This document shows positions 1 through 8,225 of a DNA stretch of 64,000 nt, piece by piece; position 1 is the stretch's first letter, and each line of letters opens with the position of its first letter. Made by a program: the position numbers and the translations under genes. Location of the stretch: NCBI GenBank assembly GCA_024225635.1, contig JAAEMK010000847.1, positions 60,402 through 124,401 on the forward strand. The letters are read 5' to 3'. Source of the stretch: Desulfobacteraceae bacterium. GTDB taxonomy: Bacteria; Desulfobacterota; Desulfobacteria; Desulfobacterales; Desulfobacteraceae. The notes under the pieces were generated by a model. The model did no database searches. It was not told where the DNA came from and worked only from the letters and a program-made list of their open reading frames with translations.

Positions 1-78
1 AATACTGTTGATTTTTGCTAAGATTTTATTTTCCTTAAATATATCAGTGTTTTGCTTAATGATATTTGTGTTGCTTTG

Positions 79-144
79 ATAACCATTGTCATGGTATCCG
101 CTTAAAGGCTGTAGAGGACCGCCTTTAGGGGCTTCAATGGTTAT
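79..144 (+). ncRNA. Structured 5' leader element upstream of the symporter (unidentified)
   Basis: Bases 79-88 (ATAACCATTG) pair perfectly with 135-144 (CAATGGTTAT), closing a 66-nt domain. Inside it 101-109 pairs with 121-129 through nine pairs including one G-U, with an 11-nt loop. A terminator-like hairpin follows at 198-230 and the symporter starts at 380, so the layout resembles aptamer plus expression platform. I do not recognise a known riboswitch consensus; in particular the glycine riboswitch core is not visible. Function is inference only. Confidence 0.4.
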
Positions 145-178
145 AACTTATTTTTTTTGGGAAAAACAAGGAGGTAAC

Positions 179-232
179 ATGAAGTATCCACCAGGTTCGC
201 CCCCCTCCCGGGGCAAGGCGTGCTTTTTTTAG
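179..232 (+). CDS. Possible 17-residue leader peptide
   Basis: A very good ribosome binding site (AAGGAGGTAAC) precedes an ATG that opens a 17-codon frame, MKYPPGSPPSRGKACFF, ending at TAG. The second half of the frame lies inside the hairpin at 198-220 and its T-run, so translation of this frame would disrupt that hairpin. This is the arrangement of a transcription-attenuation leader, but there is no run of one regulatory codon; prolines (CCA CCA, CCC CCC) are the nearest thing. No homologue is known to me. It could equally be a chance frame. Confidence 0.35.
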   Translation: MKYPPGSPPSRGKACFF

Positions 233-252
233 GGACGGCATGGGGCCGTTCC
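198..252 (+). terminator. Candidate attenuator/terminator hairpins before the symporter
   Basis: Bases 198-205 pair with 210-220 as two four-pair GC helices separated by a CAA bulge, with loop TCCC, followed by TGCTTTTTTT at 221-230. A second hairpin, GGGACGGC / GCCGTTCC with a five-base loop, follows at 232-252. Lying between a structured leader and the symporter gene they may act as a conditional terminator, or may simply end transcription from before the window. Confidence 0.45.
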
Positions 253-379
253 TTGTAATAGTTTGGCTGCCAGGGATCGTGTCGACCAATGACCGGTTGA
301 CATCTGATTGGTAAGAAATTAGACTCACCACCCTGAACAGCATGTTGTGAACATTTTTAACAGTGTTTGAAGGAGTATC

Positions 380-1753
380 ATGACTGAGTTTTTGAACAGC
401 TTTGACAGTTTTATGTGGGGCCCGGTAACCATCTGCCTGCTTGTTGGAACAGGTGTTTTAGTTGCCCTTATGATGAAATTCATCCAGTTCCGCCAATTCA
501 TCTATGCCTGGAAACTGATCTCAGGCAAATTTGACAATCCAGATGACAAGGGTGAGGTAACCCATTTCCAGGCCCTTGCAACGGCGTTGTCTGCAACCAT
601 CGGAACGGGTAACATCGCGGGCGTTGGAACCGCCGTTGCCATCGGAGGCCCGGGCGCCATCTTCTGGATGTGGATCACCGCCATCTTCGGCATGGGACTG
701 AAATATGCGGAATGCCTTCTTTCACTCAACTTCCGGACCATCCACGAGGACGGCTCCGTGGGCGCAGGTCCCATGTACTACCTTGAAAAAGGGCTCGGGA
801 AAAAGTGGCTGGGAGTGGCCTTCGCCTTTTTCGCGGCCGTGGCTTCCTTTGGTATAGGCAACATGGTCCAGGCCAACTCCGTGGCTGAACCCCTCCTGAC
901 CTCCTTCGGCGTTCCCAAACTTGCAACGGGTATTGTCATGGCGGTTCTCTGCTTTGCCGTCATCGTGGGCGGTATCAAGCGGATCGGCAGCTTTGCCGGT
1001 AAGATCGTTCCCTTTATGGCGCTTTTCTATGTGGCGAGCGTCCTGATCATCATCGTCACCCACCTGGATCTCGTACCCCAGGCCTTTGCCATGATCTTCC
1101 ATGACGGATTCTCCGGGTCCGCCGCAGTGGGCGGTTTTACCGGCTCCGTGGTTGCCCAGGCCATCCGCTTTGGTGTGGCAAGGGGCGTGTTCTCCAATGA
1201 GGCGGGCCTTGGTTCCGCCCCCATCGCCCATGGCGCAGCCCAGACCGAAGAGCCGGTCAGGGAAGGTCTTGTGGCCATGCTCGGACCCTTCATCGATACC
1301 ATCGTAATCTGCACCATGACCGGACTTGCCATCATCATGACCGGCGCCTACACCATGGTCGACAAGGCGGGAGCGGCCCTGTCCGGCTCCGATCTCACGG
1401 CAAAGGCCTTCAGCCTCGGGCTTCCCTTTGCCGGCGGCGAGTACATCGTCTCCATCAGCATCATCTTCTTCGCCTTTTCAACGGTGATCGGATGGTCCTA
1501 CTACGGCGACCGCTGCGTAAACTACCTGTTCGGAAATAAATTCGTAAAACCCTACAAGATACTCTACTGCATCATCATTCCCATTGGTGCGACCACCCAG
1601 CTGACAACCGTATGGACCATCTCCGACATTTTCAACGCCCTGATGGCATGGCCCAACCTCATCGGTATCATCTTCCTGAGTCCCCTTGTGGTAAAAAAGA
1701 CAAAAGAGTACTTTGCCGACCCGGACCGGGTTTACCCGAAATACTCAAAATAG
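380..1753 (+). CDS. Sodium:alanine/glycine symporter (AGCS family)
   Basis: Integral inner-membrane protein of 457 residues that should import alanine or glycine with Na+. The family signature is clear: ALSATIGTGNIAGVGTAV at about 69-86 followed by GGPGAIFWMW at 89-98, and the later RGVFSNEAGLGSAP motif near 270. About ten hydrophobic segments are visible and length is typical of the family. The start has GAAGGAG seven bases upstream. It sits behind a structured leader and is closed by a 17-bp-stem terminator, so it is monocistronic. The following Lrp/AsnC gene suggests amino-acid-responsive control. Substrate (Ala versus Gly) cannot be decided from sequence. Confidence 0.93.
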   Translation: MTEFLNSFDSFMWGPVTICLLVGTGVLVALMMKFIQFRQFIYAWKLISGKFDNPDDKGEVTHFQALATALSATIGTGNIAGVGTAVAIGGPGAIFWMWITAIFGMGLKYAECLLSLNFRTIHEDGSVGAGPMYYLEKGLGKKWLGVAFAFFAAVASFGIGNMVQANSVAEPLLTSFGVPKLATGIVMAVLCFAVIVGGIKRIGSFAGKIVPFMALFYVASVLIIIVTHLDLVPQAFAMIFHDGFSGSAAVGGFTGSVVAQAIRFGVARGVFSNEAGLGSAPIAHGAAQTEEPVREGLVAMLGPFIDTIVICTMTGLAIIMTGAYTMVDKAGAALSGSDLTAKAFSLGLPFAGGEYIVSISIIFFAFSTVIGWSYYGDRCVNYLFGNKFVKPYKILYCIIIPIGATTQLTTVWTISDIFNALMAWPNLIGIIFLSPLVVKKTKEYFADPDRVYPKYSK

Positions 1754-1760
1754 TTTTTGG

Positions 1761-1830
1761 CTCTTCGGATATGAATTGAGTCTGTTTTTTGTTCTAACAG
1801 GTAAAATAGATATCAATTCGAATGCAAACA
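1761..1830. repeat. Degenerate palindromic dispersed element, copy A
   Basis: This 70-bp stretch begins TCTTCGGATATGAATTGAG and ends TATCAATTCGAATGCAAAC, so its ends are imperfect inverted repeats around GAATTGA/TCAATTC. It aligns end to end, with one indel, to 45229-45296 at roughly two-thirds identity. Two related intergenic copies of similar length argue for a dispersed repeat (MITE-like or REP-like), not chance. Confidence 0.4.
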
Positions 1831-1858
1831 TCCATGACCACCTGAACAACCAGTAACA

Positions 1859-1903
1859 GGAAACCGGGTGATGGCAAAACGCCGTCACCCGGTTTCCCTT
1901 TTT
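1859..1903 (+). terminator. Rho-independent terminator of the symporter gene
   Basis: A 17-pair stem (1859-1875 with 1881-1897, one G-U) has a five-base AAAAC loop and is followed by CTTTTTG. It lies between the symporter and the AsnC-type gene and also shows that a start codon at 1868 for the latter is unlikely. Confidence 0.9.
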
Positions 1904-1936
1904 GCAAGACCTTTAACTTATTTAAACGAGACACAA

Positions 1937-2380
1937 ATGAAAATCGACAAAGTCAACATCAACATCATCAAGGAACTGAAAGAGGGACGCAAATCCTTCA
2001 AATTAATCGCGGAAAAACTCAACATCACTGAAAACACCGTCCGGGCCAGGGTCAACAAACTGACGGATGAAGGCGTCCTGGACATCTGCGGCCTGGTGGA
2101 CCCCTCGAGCATTCCCGGCCACCAGACCGTCGTAATCGGCATCAAGCTCGATGATATGGACCTGGTCAAGAAGGGAGAGGAGATCTCAAAACTAAGGGGC
2201 GTGATCTCGGTGAGCATTGTCACGGGGAGATACGATCTCATGGTCCATATACTGTTAAAACAGGGTTTCGGACTCCTGGAATTCTATACCGATGAAATCT
2301 CCGCCATCCGTGGTGTCAGCTCCGTCGAATCATTTGTGGTATACAAATCCTTCAACATGAAAATTCCCTATATTCTGTAA
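1937..2380 (+). CDS. Lrp/AsnC family transcriptional regulator
   Basis: A 147-residue DNA-binding regulator of the feast/famine family. Residues about 3-60 form the AsnC-type winged helix-turn-helix (IIKELKEGRKSF ... ITENTVRARVNKL), and about 64-140 the RAM ligand-binding domain (TVVIGIKLDD ... VTGRYDLMVHI). The frame is open further upstream to 1868, but that start falls inside the symporter terminator, so the ATG at 1937 is preferred; its ribosome binding site is weak (GAG). Placement after the amino-acid symporter suggests it senses an amino acid and may control that transporter; this is inferred from context. Confidence 0.88.
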   Translation: MKIDKVNINIIKELKEGRKSFKLIAEKLNITENTVRARVNKLTDEGVLDICGLVDPSSIPGHQTVVIGIKLDDMDLVKKGEEISKLRGVISVSIVTGRYDLMVHILLKQGFGLLEFYTDEISAIRGVSSVESFVVYKSFNMKIPYIL

Positions 2381-2446
2381 CCCCTTCACCCGGGAAATCA
2401 GAGTCGGCGTAAATCACAGACAACGTATTTATTAAAGAATGAGTTA

Positions 2447-3226
2447 TCAGCGGTATGTCGTCGGGTTGTTAAATATCGGCTCCGGAACAATGGGGTCCAG
2501 TTCGAATAAAGACTTAACCGGCTCGGTATAGGGCAATCCCGGTGTATAATCTTCAAAAACAGGCGGATGCAGAAGAACAGGAACCAGCTGCTCCATTGTA
2601 TTCCTGTTCATGAATACCTGGGCCGGCGGAGGGGTATCCCTGTAAACCGTGATAGAATGCTTTTCCTTTACTATCAGTTTTTGTCCAAAGCGGTTAGAAA
2701 CAGTCACCTGGCCGACCACACCGTTAGGGTCCTTTAAAAGCACTACAATGGTTTTCTCGGAATCTCTTTGCTTGGAACCATGTTCCATGACACGGATCAG
2801 CAATTTTGTTCCCCTGACGGCAACAGTACCGTCAGGGGTTTCAAACTTTACCGCACCTGGTTGGAATTTGCTGATGGTACCGGATATGTAAACAAATACT
2901 CCTTTTAGTATCCGGCAGATAAAGCGGGGGTTGTCTTCTACAAGGCCGAGTAAAAACCGACTAAGCACAAGTTTGCTGTCCGGGCCCTGGTGCAGGTTGC
3001 TGCCGTCCAGAAAAGTAAATTCCACGAGGCTGTCGGGACCGGTCTTTATTTCATCGGACTGGAAAATCTGTACATTGGCCAGGGCCGGCTGCTCTTTTCC
3101 TTCCCTGACAATAACAACAGACCCTTCCAGTCGGCTTATTCTGCCTGCGGGATTTTTCTTTCTCATGGCCCAGCAATCCGGACTCGTTAATAAAAGAAGC
3201 ACCACTAAGCTGATTATGTATTTCAT
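2447..3226 (-). CDS. FecR-domain exported protein
   Basis: A 259-residue protein starting with a signal peptide (MKYIISLVVLLLLTSPDCWA); the frame continues 29 codons upstream but that extension lacks signal-peptide character. The body carries a FecR-like domain: RISRLEGSVVIVREGK, the DEIKTGPDSLVEFTFLDGS segment, and the VKFETPDGTVAVRGTKLLIRV segment typical of periplasmic FecR/PEGA-like proteins. No transmembrane anchor or sigma-factor gene is nearby, so it is not a classical FecIR pair. The proline-rich C-terminus has no match I know. Probably periplasmic, role unknown. It diverges from the ABC-F gene. Confidence 0.72.
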   Translation of the reverse strand: MKYIISLVVLLLLTSPDCWAMRKKNPAGRISRLEGSVVIVREGKEQPALANVQIFQSDEIKTGPDSLVEFTFLDGSNLHQGPDSKLVLSRFLLGLVEDNPRFICRILKGVFVYISGTISKFQPGAVKFETPDGTVAVRGTKLLIRVMEHGSKQRDSEKTIVVLLKDPNGVVGQVTVSNRFGQKLIVKEKHSITVYRDTPPPAQVFMNRNTMEQLVPVLLHPPVFEDYTPGLPYTEPVKSLFELDPIVPEPIFNNPTTYR

Positions 3227-3405
3227 CTGATAATTTCCGATATTTGAATGGAAGAACCTGCGTAATCTATAGATTACACTGCGAATAAAAAGGGTGTCAA
3301 CAAATAAAATCATTTTTTTCCAGGTTTAGCCGAAAAGTTGTTCTTTCTTCTTGCAACCAAACCTATGGGTATGGTATTTTTATCGATTTTTTTGGAGCGG
3401 TAAAA

Positions 3406-5040
3406 ATGATTCATCTGACACATATATCAAAACAGCACGGATCACAGATTCTTTTTAAAAATGCGAGCCTGCAGATTTTACCCGGCACACGAACCGGGCT
3501 TGTGGGAGCCAACGGCACGGGCAAGACAACCCTCTTTCATCTGATCACGGGAGAAGAAGAAGCCGATGGCGGAGATATCTCCTGTTCCAAAAAGATAAAG
3601 ATCGGTTACTTCTCCCAGAAAGTGGGTGAGATGTCCGGCGGCTCCGCCCTCTCCGAAGTGATGTCCGCCGCTTCCGATGTAATGAAGCTGGGTGACAAAA
3701 TGAAAGAGATGGAAGCCGCCATGGCGGAACCCATGGATGACGGCGCCATGGCAACCCTGCTTGAAGAGTACGGAGAAGCCACCGAGGAGTTTGAAAACCG
3801 GGGCGGCTATGACCTTGAACCCCGTGCCAAGACCATTCTCACGGGGTTGGGGATCGGTCCCGCCGACTACACCCGGCCCGTGGAATCATTCAGCGGCGGG
3901 TGGAAGATGCGGATCGCCCTGGCAAAAATCCTGACCATCAGTCCCAATGTCCTGCTTCTGGATGAGCCCACCAACCATCTGGACGTGGAATCCATCATCT
4001 GGCTGGAGAACTGGCTGGTCAATGATTTCAAGGGCGCCCTTCTCATGACCTGCCATGACCATGATTTCATGAACAGGGTGGTTTCCCGGATCATTGAAGT
4101 GGCAAACCACACGACCACCACCTATGGCGGCAACTATGATTTCTATATCAGGGAGCGGGAGATCAGGATGGAGCAGCTCCTGGCCAGCTACAGGCGCCAG
4201 CAGGAGATGCTCGCCAAGGAAGAAAACTTCATCGCCCGTTTCAAGGCGCGGGTCTCCCATGCGGCCCAGGTGCAGTCCCGTATCAAAAAACTGGAAAAAA
4301 TAGAACGGATCGAACTGCCGGAACAGCAGCGGGTCATCAAGTTTGAATTCCCGGAGCCCCCACGGGCCGGGGATGATGTAGTGCTCATGGAGGACCTTGC
4401 AAAAACATGGGAAAGCCCGGACCGTGATCCGAAAACCATATTCAGCAACATCTCGGGCCTGATCAACAGGCAGAATAAAATAGCCGTGGTCGGGGTCAAC
4501 GGCGCCGGTAAATCAACATTTCTGAAGGTCCTGGCTGGAAAGACAGCAGCCACGGAGGGCAGCGCTAAAATCGGAGCCAGTGTCAACATCGGGTACTTCA
4601 GCCAGCACGCCATGGATATCCTCCAGCCGGAAAGGACCGTTTTTGACACCGTCCAGGACGCCCTGCCCCAGGCGGGTATCGGTGTGATCAGGAACCTGTG
4701 CGCCGCGTTTCTATTCTCGGGTGATGATGTGGAAAAACGGATAAAACACCTCTCCGGCGGAGAAAAAAGCCGGGTGGTCCTGGCGACCCTCCTGGGACGG
4801 CCGATCAATTTCCTGATTCTTGACGAGCCCACCAACCATCTGGATATCCAGTCCCGGGAAGTCTTGCTTAACGCCCTGAAGGAATTCACCGGAACCATTG
4901 TCCTGGTCAGCCATGACCGGTATTTTCTCCGCAGCCTCGTGGACCGGGTTTTCGAGATCGACCGGGGAGAAATGACCGTATACAACGGTGATTACGAATA
5001 CTATCTTTCAAAAATCGACAAGGACCACAAGCAAAGATAG
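3406..5040 (+). CDS. ABC-F family ATPase (ribosome-associated, Uup/EttA-like)
   Basis: Soluble tandem-ABC protein of 544 residues with no membrane domain. First cassette: Walker A GANGTGKTT at 34-42, signature SFSGGWKMR near 162, Walker B LLLDEPTNH near 184. Second cassette: GVNGAGKST near 363, LSGGEKSR near 449, LILDEPTNH near 471. The linker between them (about 235-320) is the charged helical P-site-tRNA interaction motif region of ABC-F translation factors. These proteins bind the ribosomal E site and modulate translation or relieve stalling. Which subfamily it belongs to cannot be settled by eye. The start has GGAG nine bases upstream. Confidence 0.9.
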   Translation: MIHLTHISKQHGSQILFKNASLQILPGTRTGLVGANGTGKTTLFHLITGEEEADGGDISCSKKIKIGYFSQKVGEMSGGSALSEVMSAASDVMKLGDKMKEMEAAMAEPMDDGAMATLLEEYGEATEEFENRGGYDLEPRAKTILTGLGIGPADYTRPVESFSGGWKMRIALAKILTISPNVLLLDEPTNHLDVESIIWLENWLVNDFKGALLMTCHDHDFMNRVVSRIIEVANHTTTTYGGNYDFYIREREIRMEQLLASYRRQQEMLAKEENFIARFKARVSHAAQVQSRIKKLEKIERIELPEQQRVIKFEFPEPPRAGDDVVLMEDLAKTWESPDRDPKTIFSNISGLINRQNKIAVVGVNGAGKSTFLKVLAGKTAATEGSAKIGASVNIGYFSQHAMDILQPERTVFDTVQDALPQAGIGVIRNLCAAFLFSGDDVEKRIKHLSGGEKSRVVLATLLGRPINFLILDEPTNHLDIQSREVLLNALKEFTGTIVLVSHDRYFLRSLVDRVFEIDRGEMTVYNGDYEYYLSKIDKDHKQR

Positions 5041-5115
5041 AATAATTTTCTCCCCCCACCCTCCCCCGTGGGCCTGCCATGCCATTGTATTGGAGATCTG
5101 CATAAACTTAAATGC

Positions 5116-7032
5116 TCATGCTTCTTTCCTTTCCAATGGCAGGCAGATTATAAACATAGCTCCCGAGCCCGGAGTTGACTCCACGCTCATCTCTCCATCG
5201 TGATTTTCCGTTATGATGAAGTAGGATACGGAAAGGCCAAGCCCCGTACCAACCCCCACCGGTTTGGTGGTATAAAATGGTTCAAATACCCGTTTACGGA
5301 TCTCTTCGTCCATGCCGGGGCCGTTATCCCCTATTTCCACACAGACTGCCTTCTGCTTTTTATCAAAGCGAGTCCTGACGATAAAAACAGGTTTTTCAGT
5401 CCCGGCCTCCTGCATGGCCTGTGCACCGTTGCGCAGGATATTAAGCAGAACCTGCTGGATCTTGGCGGGCTCACATGGAACAGGAGGGGCATTGCCATCA
5501 TATTCCTTTTTAATTTCAATCATTTTAAAATCATAATGCTTCTTCAAATCAAAGTCGGAGACTGCTAATTCCAGTGTCTTATCCAGAAGTTCCGCAAGGT
5601 CATGTGAAGATGCCCGGGTATCACTTTTCCGGGCGAAACCGAGCATGTTACCCACGATGGCGGCTATCCGCCGGCCTGATTCATTGATGGTCGTGAGCAT
5701 ACGCGGGATGTCTCTTTTTTCCATAAAGGCATTGATATCATCCATGTCGATGCCGATCTCTTTTGCCGTACGCATGTTGGCCGGCATTTTAACGTTTGTC
5801 AGACGCTTGGCCATCACATCCGCGGTCTGCATCATACCAGCCAGGGGATTGTTGATCTCATGGGCCATACCGGCGGCAAGACCTCCCACGGAAAGCATCT
5901 TTTCCGATTGCACCATCATCTCCTGGGTGCGTTTGTAATCGGATATATCCCGGATTGTCTGCTGAATTATGGTTTGCCCGTTTATTTTTATCCGGGTAGC
6001 AAGAACACTTGCATAAAATTCTTCACCATCCAGATTTGCATGTTTCCATTCAAATAAATTTGAACCGGTTTCGAAAGCCATTGAGATCATTTTGTTGGCT
6101 TTTTCCGATGACAAAGTACCACCCGGTTGATATTTGGGGGATAAATCAGCCGGAGTCAGGCCTGAAAGTTGTTTTTTTGATTTAATGCCAAACAACTCAA
6201 ACGCTGCCGGGTTGCAATCCAGATATCCGTTTCCCGGGTCAAACAGTAAAATGGCATCCATTGAAGATTCAAAAAGATGCCTGTATTTCTCCTCACTTTC
6301 CCGCAACGCTTCTTCAGCCACTTCGCGTTTTTTAATGTCTGTAATTAGATTTTCCCGCATTTGATTTATTGATTTGCACAGGAGAGAAAGCTCGTCCTGG
6401 GAGTTTCCACTGATTTTTGAACGATCCAGGACAAGTGGAATGTCCAATCTGTTCAAACTCAGGGATTTCGTATATCGAGCCATCCTGTTGAGGTGTTTGC
6501 CAACCATTAAATAAAAAAGGTAAAAAATAAGTCCGGATATGACAATTATCGTTATAATTTGAACTGATATGATCTCAACGGCTTCATACTTTAAGGATTT
6601 CATCAAAGCATCGAATGAGAGGTTTACCCGGAGCGAGCCAAGAACAATCTCTTCTTCCCTGTATTTCCATACAAGAGGGTACTCACGGGTTATGTCATAA
6701 AAAGGTTTTCTCTTCCCCGCTGTTATTATGGGTGATTCGTGAATTCTCAATTCCAGAAACCGTATGTTCGGCAGACGGCTGATTCCATCTATCTGTTTTT
6801 GGAGCATTTCAGTATTTGCAACCCAGGCATAGGAAGTAATGACCTCTATATAACTCTCCTGAATCTCCAGCAGTTGTAAGTTGATAGTGTTTATTGCTTT
6901 TTTGTAGTCGGAATAGATGCGCGCCGCTGTTGTTGATAAAATAACAACTGTTGAGACGAGTACCACAAACAGGAGGAACTTTGCCGCAACTCCATGGCGG
7001 ATTTTAGAAATTATTTTATCGTCGTAAAGCAT
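5116..7032 (-). CDS. PAS sensor histidine kinase
   Basis: A 638-residue membrane kinase. Two membrane segments (about 15-35 and 153-175) enclose a ~115-residue periplasmic loop; a HAMP-like region (177-230), a PAS domain (246-368) and the HisKA helix follow, with phospho-acceptor His391 in GMAHEINNP. The ATPase domain has all boxes: N (NILRNGAQAM), G1 (DNGPGM), F (FEPFYTTKP) and G2 (GTGLGLSVS). It begins six bases after the solute-binding-protein gene and is surely cotranscribed, so that protein probably feeds it a ligand signal. No response regulator is adjacent, so its partner is elsewhere. Confidence 0.93.
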   Translation of the reverse strand: MLYDDKIISKIRHGVAAKFLLFVVLVSTVVILSTTAARIYSDYKKAINTINLQLLEIQESYIEVITSYAWVANTEMLQKQIDGISRLPNIRFLELRIHESPIITAGKRKPFYDITREYPLVWKYREEEIVLGSLRVNLSFDALMKSLKYEAVEIISVQIITIIVISGLIFYLFYLMVGKHLNRMARYTKSLSLNRLDIPLVLDRSKISGNSQDELSLLCKSINQMRENLITDIKKREVAEEALRESEEKYRHLFESSMDAILLFDPGNGYLDCNPAAFELFGIKSKKQLSGLTPADLSPKYQPGGTLSSEKANKMISMAFETGSNLFEWKHANLDGEEFYASVLATRIKINGQTIIQQTIRDISDYKRTQEMMVQSEKMLSVGGLAAGMAHEINNPLAGMMQTADVMAKRLTNVKMPANMRTAKEIGIDMDDINAFMEKRDIPRMLTTINESGRRIAAIVGNMLGFARKSDTRASSHDLAELLDKTLELAVSDFDLKKHYDFKMIEIKKEYDGNAPPVPCEPAKIQQVLLNILRNGAQAMQEAGTEKPVFIVRTRFDKKQKAVCVEIGDNGPGMDEEIRKRVFEPFYTTKPVGVGTGLGLSVSYFIITENHDGEMSVESTPGSGAMFIICLPLERKEA

Positions 7033-7038
7033 TGGGTT

Positions 7039-7767
7039 TTACGGAAGGTAGGGTTTTAGCGATTTGTTTACAATGGCGGAAAACGTTCCGTCTTTCTTCA
7101 TTTCGCCAAGGGCTTTTGCCAGTCGTGGAATCAGCTTCAGATGTTTTTTATTAAGGTAGAGAAACATCTCCCGTATTTTTAACGGCGGTTCGATAACATG
7201 AATGCCTTGAAGATTCATGGTTTTGATAACACCATAACCTTCATGCCTGTTATAGATAACCATATCCGCACGGTTATTTATGATCAGTTTGAACAGAAGT
7301 TCCGGTTTTTCAACCATGGTCAGAATTTCAGATTGTACATTTTTTTCAAGAATTTTCCATCCAGTGATTATTCCAACACTGAACGGCTTAAGGCTTTCCC
7401 AGTCAGACAGCTTCAGATCTCTGTTTTTACTGAAAGCAACGAATTCGAAATTACATATTTTTTCAGGGACTTTAACAAGATTTGGATACTGCCTGTCCAT
7501 TCCGTTAATTCTGACAAGGTCTCCGTCATTTATGCCTCGATTGGCATTGATGAGCGACCGTTCCGAAGGTAATGGAGTTATAATTACTTTTTCCCCGATC
7601 CGGGAAAAGGCCTCTTTCACTAACAGATCAAGCATCCCGGTCTGTTCAGTAGTGGAAAGAGGGGGGGCGGCATCGCTTCCAATAATGATTGGCTGCCGGG
7701 CAAAAACAGGACTTGAGCAGAGGCATAAACCGATAAAGAACAAAACAAGGATTTTGTATGTTCTCAT
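7039..7767 (-). CDS. Periplasmic solute-binding protein (SBP family 3-like)
   Basis: A 242-residue protein with a signal peptide (MRTYKILVLFFIGLCLCSSPVFA) and the fold pattern of amino-acid-type binding proteins (IIIGSDAAPPLST, then the GIITGWKILEKN and ADMVIYNRHEGYG segments). The ribosome binding site AAAGGGGG is good. No ABC permease or ATPase genes accompany it; instead it sits directly upstream of a histidine kinase. It may therefore act as a sensory binding protein and not a transporter component. A perfect TATAAT lies at 7784-7789 on this strand, but I see no convincing -35. Confidence 0.82.
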   Translation of the reverse strand: MRTYKILVLFFIGLCLCSSPVFARQPIIIGSDAAPPLSTTEQTGMLDLLVKEAFSRIGEKVIITPLPSERSLINANRGINDGDLVRINGMDRQYPNLVKVPEKICNFEFVAFSKNRDLKLSDWESLKPFSVGIITGWKILEKNVQSEILTMVEKPELLFKLIINNRADMVIYNRHEGYGVIKTMNLQGIHVIEPPLKIREMFLYLNKKHLKLIPRLAKALGEMKKDGTFSAIVNKSLKPYLP

Positions 7768-8225
7768 TTCAAATCCCCCTTTAATTATAATTTAATGTTT
7801 GAGATCGGTTTTCTGCCCGCCTTTATTGCCGAGGTGAAGAAATAATATGTCATTACATGGAATTGCTTCTTTCTCCATCGCCATTATTTCCACCGCAGAT
7901 TACCTGGATTGACCATAATTGACCTTGAAAGCTTATTTGTAGGATGGGACGTTGTTTTTTGTCAAGCAATGATTGTCAATCGATTGATTATGTAAACAAC
8001 ATTTATGGAACCCCCGGCATAGTCGGAATTTTTATTCCGTCCGTATGATTTTCAAATAGAAACAGCCCATGTTAGATGTGTTTACTTTTGTTCAGATACA
8101 CTTTTTCAATATACGGTGATGTAAAATCCGGCCCACATACCACCAAAAATTAAATATTGACAAATTTTTCTCACCCATATAACCATAACTTAGAACAAAC
8201 ACAACCCGTAGCCCAGGAATACACC
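7768..8225. other. 458-bp intergenic region with palindromes, no gene recognised
   Basis: The spacer between divergent genes is AT-rich. I see a 12-bp perfect palindrome TCAATCGATTGA at 7976-7987, a CGGAAT-TTTT-ATTCCG hairpin at 8024-8039, and the direct repeat ATTGACC at about 7906 and 7915. A TATAAT facing the solute-binding-protein gene lies at 7784-7789. There is no convincing open frame, tRNA or other RNA. It probably holds promoters for both flanking transcripts. Confidence 0.4.

Noticed and set aside
79-144. Glycine riboswitch
   Set aside because: Glycine riboswitches often precede such symporters, but the conserved glycine-aptamer core sequences are not visible here.
134-343. 69-codon minus-strand frame before the symporter
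   Set aside because: Overlaps the structured leader and terminator hairpins, poor composition and no recognisable homology.
1868-1936. N-terminal extension of the AsnC-type regulator
   Set aside because: The first 23 codons lie in the symporter terminator stem; family alignment starts at MKIDKVNINII.
2447-3226. FecIR-type iron signalling system
   Set aside because: No sigma factor or TonB receptor gene adjoins it and the protein has a cleavable signal peptide instead of an anti-sigma membrane anchor.
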